From Lachnospiraceae bacterium KM106-2 (GTDB lineage Bacteria; Bacillota; Clostridia; Lachnospirales; Lachnospiraceae): DNA of 64,000 nt. The DNA is taken from contig AP018794.1 of NCBI GenBank assembly GCA_009731425.1, positions 4,265,501-4,329,500 on the forward strand, given 5' to 3'. The notes under the pieces are model-generated. The model was given only the letters and a program-made list of their open reading frames with translations. It made no database searches and was not told the origin of the DNA. Shown piece by piece: positions 18,264-26,057 of the stretch (its first letter is position 1; each line of letters opens with the position of its first letter). A program made the translations under genes and the position numbers.

Positions 18264-18304
18264 TAAATTAACAATAAAAAATTATTATGTATATATAAGT
18301 AAAA

Positions 18305-18345
18305 ATATGTCGCAAGAGTAAATCAGGAAGGATAAACTCTTGCGA
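18305..18345 (-). terminator. terminator of putP
   Basis: An 11-bp stem, GTCGCAAGAGT (18309-18319) with its complement (18335-18345), is followed on the minus strand by a T-rich run. Confidence 0.75.
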
Positions 18346-18358
18346 CCATTGTTTTTAA

Positions 18359-19873
18359 TTAGAATTTTGAATGTTTTACGGAATCAAATTCTTCTTGGAT
18401 TTCTTTGCTAGGTGCAGTATCTAGTAGACTTACTACGATAATTAGCAATGAAGCGAATAAGAAGGAGGGAAGTAATTCGTAGATTTCAAAGATCCCGCCT
18501 AATTTACATAGGAATAAAGACCAAAGTATAGATAGAGTTCCCCCGCCTACCATTCCAGCGATCGCGCCTTTTAGAGTAGTACGTTTCCAATAAAGAGAGA
18601 ATAGTACAAGAGGCCCAAAGGCTGCACCAAAACCAGACCATGCATAAGATACTAGTTTAAAGATAGAACTATTCTTGTCGCTTGCGATAACCATTGCAAG
18701 AAGAGCCACTACCACTACGGTAACTTTAGAAATGATCAATACTTGTTTATCCGTAGCATCTTTCTTGAAAATCTTTTTATACAAATTAGTGCCGACACTT
18801 GAGGACACCATTAAAAGCTGGCTGTCTGAGGTACTCATCGTTGCAGCAAGAATACCGGAAAGAACGATACCGGCGAGTAAGGCTGGAAGATAAGTATTTG
18901 TTAGGATAATGAAGATTCGTTCAGAATCAACAGATCCAAGTGTAGGAAGTGATCCTTGTGAAGATAAGGTATTTCCGACAAAACCAATGCAGACAGCTAC
19001 TGCAAGGGAAATGACAACCCAGACCATAGCAATTCTTCTTGATTTTTTGATCTCTTTTGAATTATTGATCGCCATAAAACGGATCAATACATGAGGAACT
19101 CCAAAATAACCGAGGCCCCAAGATAGCCCGCTTAACATTTTAAGTCCGCCATAAGCGACACTGGAGTGTGTGTTTACATCATAGACATTTGTCATGCTTA
19201 AGTATCCAGGAAGCGCTGTTATATGGTCAATGACAGCATAGAATCCACCGGCTTCTTTCAGTCCGATTACAAGTACGATCACAATGGAAAAGGACATTAA
19301 AATTCCTTGGATCAAATCCGTAGTACTTGCAGCTAAGAAACCGCCAATCGAGGTGTAGATGATGATAACAAGACCACATACGATCATAGCAGTCAGATAA
19401 TCTGCATTAAAAACACTTTCAAATAGTTTACCACATGCAGCGAAACCACTTGCTGTATATACCGTAAAAAAGATGATGATCATAATAGAAGAAATGACCA
19501 TAAGTATGTTCTTTTGATCGCGATAACGATTACTAAAGAAATCAGGAATTGTAATAGAATTATTAGAAACCTGAGAGTATTTACGAAGACGTGCAGCAAC
19601 GATCTTCCAGTTTAAGTACGTACCGATGACAAGACCGATGGCTGTCCATCCAGCTTCGCCAAATCCAGAAAAATATGCAAGTCCTGGAAGCCCCATTAGA
19701 AGCCAACTTGACATATCGGATGCTTCTGCGCTCATTGCTGTTACCCAGGGACCAAGACCACGTCCGCCGATGAAATAGTCATCACTGGTCTTATTTTTGT
19801 TCCCATAGTAAATACCGATAGCTACAACAAGAAGCATATAGGCACCCATTGATATTAGTATTGAAAAATTCAT
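18359..19873 (-). CDS. putP: sodium/proline symporter
   Basis: This 504-residue SSS-family transporter has about 13 TM segments. The GIYYGNKNKTSDDYFIGGRGLGPW start, the AMSAEASDMSSWLLMGLPG sodium-site region and the length match PutP. It takes up L-proline with Na+ across the cell membrane. The gene has its own promoter and terminator and a GGAGG site 6-7 bases before the ATG. No proline catabolic gene is nearby, so uptake for osmotic adjustment or Stickland-type use cannot be decided. Confidence 0.92.
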   Translation of the reverse strand: MNFSILISMGAYMLLVVAIGIYYGNKNKTSDDYFIGGRGLGPWVTAMSAEASDMSSWLLMGLPGLAYFSGFGEAGWTAIGLVIGTYLNWKIVAARLRKYSQVSNNSITIPDFFSNRYRDQKNILMVISSIMIIIFFTVYTASGFAACGKLFESVFNADYLTAMIVCGLVIIIYTSIGGFLAASTTDLIQGILMSFSIVIVLVIGLKEAGGFYAVIDHITALPGYLSMTNVYDVNTHSSVAYGGLKMLSGLSWGLGYFGVPHVLIRFMAINNSKEIKKSRRIAMVWVVISLAVAVCIGFVGNTLSSQGSLPTLGSVDSERIFIILTNTYLPALLAGIVLSGILAATMSTSDSQLLMVSSSVGTNLYKKIFKKDATDKQVLIISKVTVVVVALLAMVIASDKNSSIFKLVSYAWSGFGAAFGPLVLFSLYWKRTTLKGAIAGMVGGGTLSILWSLFLCKLGGIFEIYELLPSFLFASLLIIVVSLLDTAPSKEIQEEFDSVKHSKF

Positions 19874-19906
19874 TATATTCCTCCCTATTTTTCAAAGACT
19901 CGGAAT

Positions 19907-19935
19907 ATATTATCATATTTTGTACTTTTTTACAA
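19907..19935 (-). promoter_or_regulatory. promoter of putP
   Basis: Minus strand: TTGTAA (19935-19930), a 17-base spacer, TAATAT (19912-19907). Confidence 0.6.
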
Positions 19936-19985
19936 TGTAATAGACTGAAAACAAGGAGAAAAGAATAGAAAGTTAAAAAAATTAA

Positions 19986-20019
19986 GAAAAAAGAATAAAC
20001 TCATCATTTATTCTTTTTT
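19986..20019 (-). terminator. terminator overlapping the end of the DUF3888-like gene
   Basis: A-rich and T-rich arms AAAAGAATAAA/TTTATTCTTTT pair around a 7-base loop. The minus strand then reads into a T run. The stop codon lies in the loop. Confidence 0.7.
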
Positions 20020-20375
20020 GCGGATGATTCATAGTTTATAATTTGAACTTCAAATGTGCTGATACGTACGGTTACATAATCAGTGGAAAGAGTATTATGT
20101 GCACCGGTAAATGGTAAGAGCTTAATCTTTAAGATTAAATTATTATTTTCATCGGTTTTTATATTGGTCACATTCATACTTGCATAATCAAGCATGGTTT
20201 CTTTCCCGTGAACTTGAGAAACCACATCTAGCATAATAGGAAAGATAAGTCGAATAATGGATTCTTCATATAGTTCTGTTTGATCGGTTTTGGTATTGGC
20301 ACTAACAGTAAGGCAAGAGCAATTAGAAGAGAAAATGATGATAGCTGCTAACAAAATAGCAATGTGTTTTTTCAA
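20004..20375 (-). CDS. DUF3888-like secreted small protein
   Basis: The protein has 123 residues. An N-terminal signal peptide (MKKH plus a hydrophobic run, cleavage near VSANT) is followed by a compact domain. The ending with FTGAHNTLSTDYVTVRIS and VQIINYE matches the FEGAHNPP...ITFRISP...V.NF pattern I recall for DUF3888 of Bacillus and Clostridium. Function is unknown. It carries AAAGGAGG before the start and is a single-gene unit with its own terminator. Confidence 0.65.
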   Translation of the reverse strand: MKKHIAILLAAIIIFSSNCSCLTVSANTKTDQTELYEESIIRLIFPIMLDVVSQVHGKETMLDYASMNVTNIKTDENNNLILKIKLLPFTGAHNTLSTDYVTVRISTFEVQIINYESSAKKNK

Positions 20376-20491
20376 GAGACTACCTCCTTTGCAAGTAGTT
20401 TGTGTCAGAATGTGAAATAATATAACATGCTATAGACGTTTACCGAAAAATAAGTTAGAATTAATTAACAAAATATGTGAAGGAGTTAGTT

Positions 20492-20857
20492 ATGAATTTT
20501 AAATTTGCACACAACAATTTTAATGTTTTAGACTTAGACAAATCACTAGAATTTTATAAGAAAGCATTGAATTTAACAGAAGTTAGAAGAAATGTAAATC
20601 CAGATGGCAGTTTTATTCTAGTGTATCTAGGAGATGGAGAGACAGGTCATCAATTAGAACTTACTTGGTTAAGAGATTGGGACAGACCATATAATCTTGG
20701 TGATAACGAATTCCATCTAGCATTGAGTGTAGAAGATTTTGATGCTGCCTATGAACATCATAAGGAAATGGGATGCATCTGCTTTGAGAATAAAGCAATG
20801 GGAATTTATTTTATTAGTGATCCAGACGGATATTGGATTGAAATTATTCCAGCATAG
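20492..20857 (+). CDS. glyoxalase I family protein (lactoylglutathione lyase-like, VOC fold)
   Basis: The start is ATG 20492 with AAGGAG at 20480-20485; the upstream in-frame GTG has no site of its own. The 121 residues form two beta-alpha-beta-beta-beta repeats. Metal-ligand candidates are H7 in FAHNNFNV, the Glu of HQLELTW, the His of EFHLALSV and the Glu of GYWIEIIP, as in Ni/Zn glyoxalase I. It would convert the methylglyoxal hemithioacetal to lactoyl-thiol. Clostridia often lack glutathione, so the thiol cofactor is open. The next gene begins 8 bases later. Confidence 0.8.
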   Translation: MNFKFAHNNFNVLDLDKSLEFYKKALNLTEVRRNVNPDGSFILVYLGDGETGHQLELTWLRDWDRPYNLGDNEFHLALSVEDFDAAYEHHKEMGCICFENKAMGIYFISDPDGYWIEIIPA

Positions 20858-20865
20858 GAAATCAG

Positions 20866-23049
20866 GTGAACGATTTGAAGAAATTAAAAAAGTTCTTTTT
20901 ATCTAGTAATTCAAATGGAGCAGGAATATTTCAAGTAATGAGCCTTTTAGCAGCGATGCTATTAGGCTCGTGCTTTATGGGGAGCGGACTACCAAGAGGT
21001 TTGGAGTTCCTGCTTTTAACTTGTATCATCGATAGTTTGCTGCAAATAGTAAACGTAATATGCACGAAACTATTTGTAAAAGTAAACCGTTTTGGTATAT
21101 CGAATATAATAAGCGGTTTTGCTCTTTTTGGCGGTATGAGTGTGTATCTTACATATGGTTGTGGCGGTACCATTTCAGCATGGGTGGCAGCTCTTTGTTC
21201 TTCAGTGATAACCATTGTGGTCGTAATTGTCTGTATTAGCGGTTATCATTTGTTGATCAAACGCAGATATTCTGGAAAGACGATAGCCTCATTTGGTACT
21301 AGCATGATAGCATTAGTTTTAATTGGAGCTGTATTCTTTGGAAGTGGTTTTTCAGATACTTATCAAGAAACGTATCAAAGGTTCCAGAATAGAACCGATA
21401 AGATAAGTAATACATTTCGCGATTCGCTGAAAGACGGAAGCTATAAAGTAGCCTCTATTGAGTATGGAACAAAGAGAAAAGGTGATCTTTCTTCTCATAC
21501 GGTAAGTTTAGCAAGCTATATTGGAGAATACAAAGGGATTAAAAAGCAGGTAAGAGATCTTTACTATGGATATAACATTGATCATGTGAATTTGAAAGGA
21601 AAGGTATGGTACCCCCTTCATAAGGAGAAGTGTCCTGTACTGTTTATTGTTCATGGAAATCATGATATGACGGTGGATTCTTATCTTGGTTATGAGTATT
21701 TAGGAAAGCATTTAGCGAGTCGCGGATATGTGGTTGTTAGTGTGGATGAGAATTACTGCAACTCTTATATCGATACTGGATTTTCAAGAGAAGTAGATGC
21801 CAGAGCCGTTCTTTTATTAGCTAATATGAAACAGATAGAACGATACAACTATAATAAGACAACGGTTCTTTATCATAAGATTGATTTTAATCAGATCGCA
21901 CTAGCAGGTCATTCTCGGGGTGGTGAAGCAGTGGTTGCCGCAACAGAATATAATCGATTAGGAAGAAATCCAGATGATGCGGATCTTACCTATAATGATC
22001 ACTTTAAGATAAAGACGGTGATCGCTATCGCACCGACTAGTGATCAATATATGCCAAGCGGAAAGGATATGTATCTTCACAATGTGAACTATCTGCTTAT
22101 TCAAGGTGCAAATGATCACGATGTAACAACCTTTCAAGGGAGAAAGCAGTATGAACATATTGTATTAGGTCCAGATAATGTGAAATCATCGGTATATCTT
22201 GCAGGTGCGAATCATAGTCAATTCAATACAAAGTGGGGAAGCTATGATGTGGAACCGCCGTTTTCCTTTCTGCTCAATACAAAAAATCAAATTTCAGCAA
22301 GAGAGCAAAGAAAATTATTAGTTGGATATTGCACCGCGTTTTTAGATGGTACGATAACAGGAAATAGAGAGCGGATGGATTTATTTCAAGAGAGTATGAT
22401 AAAGCAGAAGGATATGCCTAGTACTATTTCGATTACCGGATATGAAGATAGTTCTTTCGTTCCTATTGCGGATTATGAAGAAGACTATGACCTAGCCAGT
22501 CTGTCATTAAATGAAGCTACGGCAACAACAAGTAATCTGTATTTATTGTCTGAAGATCCAGTATATGAATCTGACTTGCAGGACAAGACATGGAATACAG
22601 CGCTTCATATAAAATGGGAGAAGCATTATGAGGGCTATTATGCAATTTCTCTTTCCGATATAACAGAGCAGGATAAAAGAATAATAAGCAATAAAAATCA
22701 GTTACAGTTTGATGTTATGGATTTATTTGATAAGCGGAGCAATCATAGGAAAAAGGCAGCTTGCAATTTTGCTATTACGATCGTAGATCGATCAGGAAGG
22801 CAAGCAAGTCTAGATTTCAAAGATAGTACAATCCTTTATCCGCCATTGCCTATTCGACTATATAAATTACAGTTTATAACAGGAAGTCAAGAATACAAGC
22901 ATCAGTTTCAAACGGTACAAATTCCTCTGAGTAGATTTAAAAAGAAGAATCAAGCTCTTAATACAAAAGAAGTGAAAGAGATCCGATTTGATTTTGATAG
23001 AGAAGCTGCCGGAGAAATTATGATCGATCATGTTGGTTTAGCAAAGTAG
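20866..23049 (+). CDS. membrane-anchored alpha/beta-hydrolase
   Basis: The 727 residues begin at GTG 20866, which has only a weak ribosome site, so translational coupling to the glyoxalase gene is likely. About five TM segments occupy residues 20-162. An alpha/beta-hydrolase domain follows with S350 in AGHSRGGE as nucleophile, an acidic residue in GANDHD (417/419) and H450 in GANHSQF. An oxyanion-type HGNH motif sits at 263-266. The region beyond ~500 is a beta-rich domain I do not recognise. The catalytic part resembles PET-hydrolase/dienelactone-type esterases. Substrate unknown. Confidence 0.72.
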   Translation: MNDLKKLKKFFLSSNSNGAGIFQVMSLLAAMLLGSCFMGSGLPRGLEFLLLTCIIDSLLQIVNVICTKLFVKVNRFGISNIISGFALFGGMSVYLTYGCGGTISAWVAALCSSVITIVVVIVCISGYHLLIKRRYSGKTIASFGTSMIALVLIGAVFFGSGFSDTYQETYQRFQNRTDKISNTFRDSLKDGSYKVASIEYGTKRKGDLSSHTVSLASYIGEYKGIKKQVRDLYYGYNIDHVNLKGKVWYPLHKEKCPVLFIVHGNHDMTVDSYLGYEYLGKHLASRGYVVVSVDENYCNSYIDTGFSREVDARAVLLLANMKQIERYNYNKTTVLYHKIDFNQIALAGHSRGGEAVVAATEYNRLGRNPDDADLTYNDHFKIKTVIAIAPTSDQYMPSGKDMYLHNVNYLLIQGANDHDVTTFQGRKQYEHIVLGPDNVKSSVYLAGANHSQFNTKWGSYDVEPPFSFLLNTKNQISAREQRKLLVGYCTAFLDGTITGNRERMDLFQESMIKQKDMPSTISITGYEDSSFVPIADYEEDYDLASLSLNEATATTSNLYLLSEDPVYESDLQDKTWNTALHIKWEKHYEGYYAISLSDITEQDKRIISNKNQLQFDVMDLFDKRSNHRKKAACNFAITIVDRSGRQASLDFKDSTILYPPLPIRLYKLQFITGSQEYKHQFQTVQIPLSRFKKKNQALNTKEVKEIRFDFDREAAGEIMIDHVGLAK

Positions 23050-23068
23050 AAGAAAGTGGAGGATTCTT

Positions 23069-23815
23069 ATGATTGAAAAAGAAGAGTTTATGAAAGCAAT
23101 ACCTAAAATATGTGTTCCGATTATTGAAAAAACGTTAGATGGAATTGTAAAACAAGCTTGTTCGATCAATGAGACTTGCTGTGATGTAGTGGAGTGGCGT
23201 GTTGACTATTATGAAGGCGTTTTTCAGACGGAAGAGGTGTTAGACAGCTTATCTGTGCTGAAAGATGTATTGGAGAAACCAATCCTCTTTACTTTTCGAA
23301 CAAAAGAAGAAGGCGGGGAAAAAGCCATCTCCAAAGAAGAGTATAGACAATTGTTATTTAAAGTGATTGAAAGTCAGCTAGTCGATCTGATTGATGTTGA
23401 GGTATACTTTGACGAAGAACTTTTACAACAGATCATAGCATCTGCACATCAGCGCGGTGTGCTTGTGATTGGATCAAACCATGAATTTGCTAAGACTCCA
23501 AATAAAGAAGAAATTATTAGTCGAATTGAGTACATGAAAGAGATGGGGGTTGATATTCCGAAGATAGCAGTAATGCCCCAAGATAAAAAGGATGTACTTG
23601 AATTAATAACGGCTTCTGTTGAAATAAGAGAAAAAGAAAAGGATCTTCCTTTTATCACAATGAGTATGTCGAATCTAGGAATGATCAGCAGATATGCTTG
23701 TGAGTTTGATGGATCTGTTATGACATTTGCTTCCTATGGAAAGCAGAGTGCACCAGGACAAATACCACTAGAGCAATTAAAAAGGATCATCGATGAAATT
23801 CATAAAGTCTCATAG
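23069..23815 (+). CDS. aroD: 3-dehydroquinate dehydratase, type I
   Basis: The 248 residues match the type I length. The EWRVDYYE motif (E42, R44), the general base H138 in GSNHEF and the Schiff-base lysine K165 in PKIAVMP are all present. The enzyme dehydrates 3-dehydroquinate to 3-dehydroshikimate in the shikimate pathway. It has GTGGAGG before the ATG and lies 19 bases after the hydrolase gene, away from any other aro gene in the window. A terminator follows. Confidence 0.93.
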   Translation: MIEKEEFMKAIPKICVPIIEKTLDGIVKQACSINETCCDVVEWRVDYYEGVFQTEEVLDSLSVLKDVLEKPILFTFRTKEEGGEKAISKEEYRQLLFKVIESQLVDLIDVEVYFDEELLQQIIASAHQRGVLVIGSNHEFAKTPNKEEIISRIEYMKEMGVDIPKIAVMPQDKKDVLELITASVEIREKEKDLPFITMSMSNLGMISRYACEFDGSVMTFASYGKQSAPGQIPLEQLKRIIDEIHKVS

Positions 23816-23830
23816 GATAGTCTAGAAACT

Positions 23831-23868
23831 AAAAAAGTGCTTTCTCTTTGGAGAAAACACTTTTTTTA
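23831..23868. terminator. bidirectional terminator between aroD and the flavin reductase gene
   Basis: AAAAAAGTG and CACTTTTTT arms with inner TTTCTC/GAGAAA pairing give a long stem with A and T flanks for both strands. Confidence 0.85.
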
Positions 23869-23872
23869 AGTA

Positions 23873-24376
23873 TTAGTTGTATGATTCTGTAATCTCTGCG
23901 ATGTATAAAGTATGAAGATCGTTGTTCTGATACCATTTATCAACGATGGAAGAATCCAAAAACGCATTTTTGTCTAGCTCTTGGACATATAGCTTTTTAC
24001 AGAAGAGTACTAATTTAGCTTCTTCAAAATATGGAATACCTTCATGTTCAGCAAGAGTGAGACTGCAGTTTGCAATTTTATCTTCATCACGTCCTGATAC
24101 TGATCCTAAGTAAGAAAGTTGCTTTCTGTATTCAGCAGGATAGAATGTGAGCGAAAAGGTATCGCTTGCATCCATGAATTCCTTTGTATATCTTTGTGGT
24201 CGTATTACAACATAAGCAACACTCTTACCCCACATGATTCCGACACCACCCCAAGAGGCTGTCATTGTATTTACTTTATCGCCTTTCTTGGCAGTAACGA
24301 GCATCCAGTCCTTCCCGATTAGTTTGAAGGGATTTTGGCTGATCTTATCAGCATTAATAGGTTTAAATGTTTTCAT
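23873..24376 (-). CDS. flavin reductase-like domain protein
   Basis: The 167-residue single-domain protein has the pattern KDWMLVTAKKGDKVNTMTAS.GGVGIMWGKSVAYVVIRPQRYT, typical of FMN-binding flavin reductase/flavoredoxin proteins (PF01613). It probably binds FMN and passes electrons from NAD(P)H or another protein. AAAGGGTCC precedes the ATG on the minus strand, so the ribosome site is modest. The superoxide reductase gene lies upstream on the same strand, so a redox-stress link is possible but the genes are 123 bases apart. Confidence 0.8.
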   Translation of the reverse strand: MKTFKPINADKISQNPFKLIGKDWMLVTAKKGDKVNTMTASWGGVGIMWGKSVAYVVIRPQRYTKEFMDASDTFSLTFYPAEYRKQLSYLGSVSGRDEDKIANCSLTLAEHEGIPYFEEAKLVLFCKKLYVQELDKNAFLDSSIVDKWYQNNDLHTLYIAEITESYN

Positions 24377-24499
24377 ATAAAGGACCCTTTCATTTATGTT
24401 CTTATTACGTTATATGCATAAAACATAATAAGATGAAAAAAAATCTACCTATTATTATAAGAGTATGTCGTAAGAGTTGTCAAGAAAGTTAATTTTTTG

Positions 24500-24868
24500 T
24501 TAAAAGTCGTATCGCCAAAGGCCATGTTGGTTGCAATACGCCATAATGCAGACTCCTACATCATCACTGGCCAGATTGAATTTTGCAACCGGTTTTTCGC
24601 CTGTTTTTAGAATACGGTATTGACCGCCCTTTTCAGTCTCTAAAAAAATAGTAGTAATGGAGTGCTCTTCCTCCATCGGATGCATGACTTCACTGATGTT
24701 CACAAGAATTGTATTGCCAGCTTGTAAAACGAAGGGATGATGGTTCTCTAGCGAATTGGTATTTGAATTCACTGCTTGTAATTGGAGTGTTTCTAAAGTA
24801 TGTGGAAAGTCTTTTTCTTTAGAAGTTTCAATATACAGATGATCTTCATCATCTTTCAAAATATGCAT
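24500..24868 (-). CDS. superoxide reductase (desulfoferrodoxin C-terminal domain), variant lacking the Cys4 centre and the active-site lysine
   Basis: The 122-residue protein has the mononuclear iron site of superoxide reductases: H43 (or H44), H63 and H69 in MHPMEEEH, C112 and H115 in YCNQHGLW. The conserved Glu is E41. Canonical enzymes read E-K-H-V/I-P; here it is E-N-H-H-P, so the lysine that helps protonate the peroxide is Asn42. The N-terminal ~35 residues replace the desulforedoxin domain and contain no cysteine, recalling class III enzymes such as that of Treponema. It should reduce superoxide to peroxide in the cytoplasm. The start has GGAGATGATTTT upstream. Confidence 0.85.
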   Translation of the reverse strand: MHILKDDEDHLYIETSKEKDFPHTLETLQLQAVNSNTNSLENHHPFVLQAGNTILVNISEVMHPMEEEHSITTIFLETEKGGQYRILKTGEKPVAKFNLASDDVGVCIMAYCNQHGLWRYDF

Positions 24869-25000
24869 AAAATCATCTCCTATTCATAACTCTATTCTCT
24901 TATCATCTCCAGCAGAATTTCCATTATACAGAATTTTATACTTGATGTTTTGTTCTGTGTTATAATGAGTGTAATGAATTGGAAAATGGAGGGAAGTATA

Positions 25001-25213
25001 ATGAGATGTCCGTATTGTAATGATCCCAATTGTGTTATCTTGCAGGAGACAGAATCGACACAAAAAGGTTTTGGAGTCTGTAAAAGTATTTGTGGTTATA
25101 TTATTTTAGGACCAATTGGTCTTTTGTGCGGTCTCTGTGGAATGGGAGAGGGAACAAAGAAGACCAAGCATTATTGGGTATGTCAACGTTGTGGGAGAAA
25201 GTTTCGTGTTTAA
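25001..25213 (+). CDS. small LITAF-like zinc-ribbon protein
   Basis: The start is ATG 25001 after GGAGGGA (24988-24994); longer in-frame versions overlap the TATAAT-like promoter segment at 24961-24966. In 70 residues it has CPYC near the N-terminus, a hydrophobic glycine-rich segment (IILGPIGLLCGLCG) and CQRCGRKF at the end. Two zinc knuckles joined by a membrane-dipping hydrophobic stretch resemble LITAF-like or zinc-ribbon membrane proteins. Function unknown. Confidence 0.68.
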   Translation: MRCPYCNDPNCVILQETESTQKGFGVCKSICGYIILGPIGLLCGLCGMGEGTKKTKHYWVCQRCGRKFRV

Positions 25214-25233
25214 AAAAGTAAGGGAGGCTGCCT

Positions 25234-25635
25234 ATGTTAAGAGAAGATGATCAAAATATAAAAGCTACAAAAGAATACCAGTTATGGACTAAGTGCATGG
25301 AATTAGGTGAGAAAACTGGATGTCATCAAAAGCCGGAGCGTAGTTTTTATGTAAAGGGTTATCAGATGCCGGTATGCGCTAGATGTGTGGGAGCTGATAT
25401 CGGATATGCAGCCGGACTGATCGCCTATCTTAAATTTGGTTTTGATAAATTAAAGTATATTGCAGTGATCGGAGCAGAGATCATGTTTTTTGATTGGTAT
25501 CTACAAGCGATCAAAGTGAAGAAATCTACTAATATACGCAGATTGCTCACGGGTATCTGTGGCGGATTTGGAATCTGTATCTGTTATCTAAAGTTAATTA
25601 GTACATGTATTAAATGGATTAGAAAAATATTATAG
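25234..25635 (+). CDS. DUF2085 membrane protein
   Basis: The protein has 133 residues. The signature CHQKPERSFYVKGYQMPVCARCVG followed by hydrophobic helices is that of DUF2085 proteins; the cysteines and histidine could bind a metal. It begins 20 bases after the zinc-ribbon gene and is probably co-transcribed. AAGTAAGGGAGG precedes the ATG. Function unknown. A terminator follows. Confidence 0.8.
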   Translation: MLREDDQNIKATKEYQLWTKCMELGEKTGCHQKPERSFYVKGYQMPVCARCVGADIGYAAGLIAYLKFGFDKLKYIAVIGAEIMFFDWYLQAIKVKKSTNIRRLLTGICGGFGICICYLKLISTCIKWIRKIL

Positions 25636-25649
25636 AATGTTCTTGGCGC

Positions 25650-25689
25650 AGAGTGTTGTATGGATCTATTTTGACAACACTCTTTTTTT
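25650..25689 (+). terminator. terminator after DUF2085 gene
   Basis: A 10-bp stem AGAGTGTTGT/ACAACACTCT (25650-25659 with 25674-25683) is followed by seven T. Confidence 0.88.
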
Positions 25690-25732
25690 ATTTCATTAAA
25701 AGTATGTTTTAATAAAAAACCATAGGATGCCA

Positions 25733-25762
25733 TTGACAGATTAAAAAGGATAGTACTATAAT
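25733..25762 (+). promoter_or_regulatory. promoter of the feo operon
   Basis: TTGACA (25733-25738), an 18-base spacer and TATAAT (25757-25762), both consensus. Confidence 0.85.
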
Positions 25763-25775
25763 AAATCAGGAAAAA

Positions 25776-25790
25776 TGAAAATAATTCTCA
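25776..25790 (+). promoter_or_regulatory. Fur box
   Basis: TGAAAATAATTCTCA is a 7-1-7 inverted repeat differing from the consensus TGATAATNATTATCA at two positions. It lies 13 bases after the -10, over the likely transcription start, where bound Fur-Fe2+ would block the feo promoter. Confidence 0.8.
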
Positions 25791-25829
25791 TTTACGCTAT
25801 ATATATGATTTTTGAATGGAGGTTTCAAA

Positions 25830-26054
25830 ATGACACTTTTTGAGGCAATGAAGAATTCTGCATATACGGTGAGTTCAACGGAGCTAGAATCTGGAACTGG
25901 CCGAAGGTTAGAAGCGCTTGGTCTAACAGTAGGAACAAAGATTGAAGTGCTAAATCGAAAACGAAATGGTGCGGTTATATTTAAGGTACGAGGAACACGA
26001 CTTGCCGTTGGCAAAAAGATCGCACAGGCGATTAAAATCATGGAGGTAGCTTAA
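25830..26054 (+). CDS. feoA: ferrous iron transport accessory protein FeoA
   Basis: The start is ATG 25830 with GGAGG at 25818-25822. The 74 residues form an SH3-like fold; LEALGLTVGTKIEVLNR and VRGTRLAVGKKIAQAI match FeoA. It assists the FeoB iron transporter on the cytoplasmic side. It lies under a consensus promoter with a Fur box. FeoB starts 3 bases after its stop. Confidence 0.93.
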   Translation: MTLFEAMKNSAYTVSSTELESGTGRRLEALGLTVGTKIEVLNRKRNGAVIFKVRGTRLAVGKKIAQAIKIMEVA

Positions 26055-26057
26055 GTG

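Noticed and set aside
24942..24966. TTGATG/TATAAT promoter for the zinc-ribbon gene
   Set aside because: The spacer is only 13 bases; the -10 may be real but no -35 fits.
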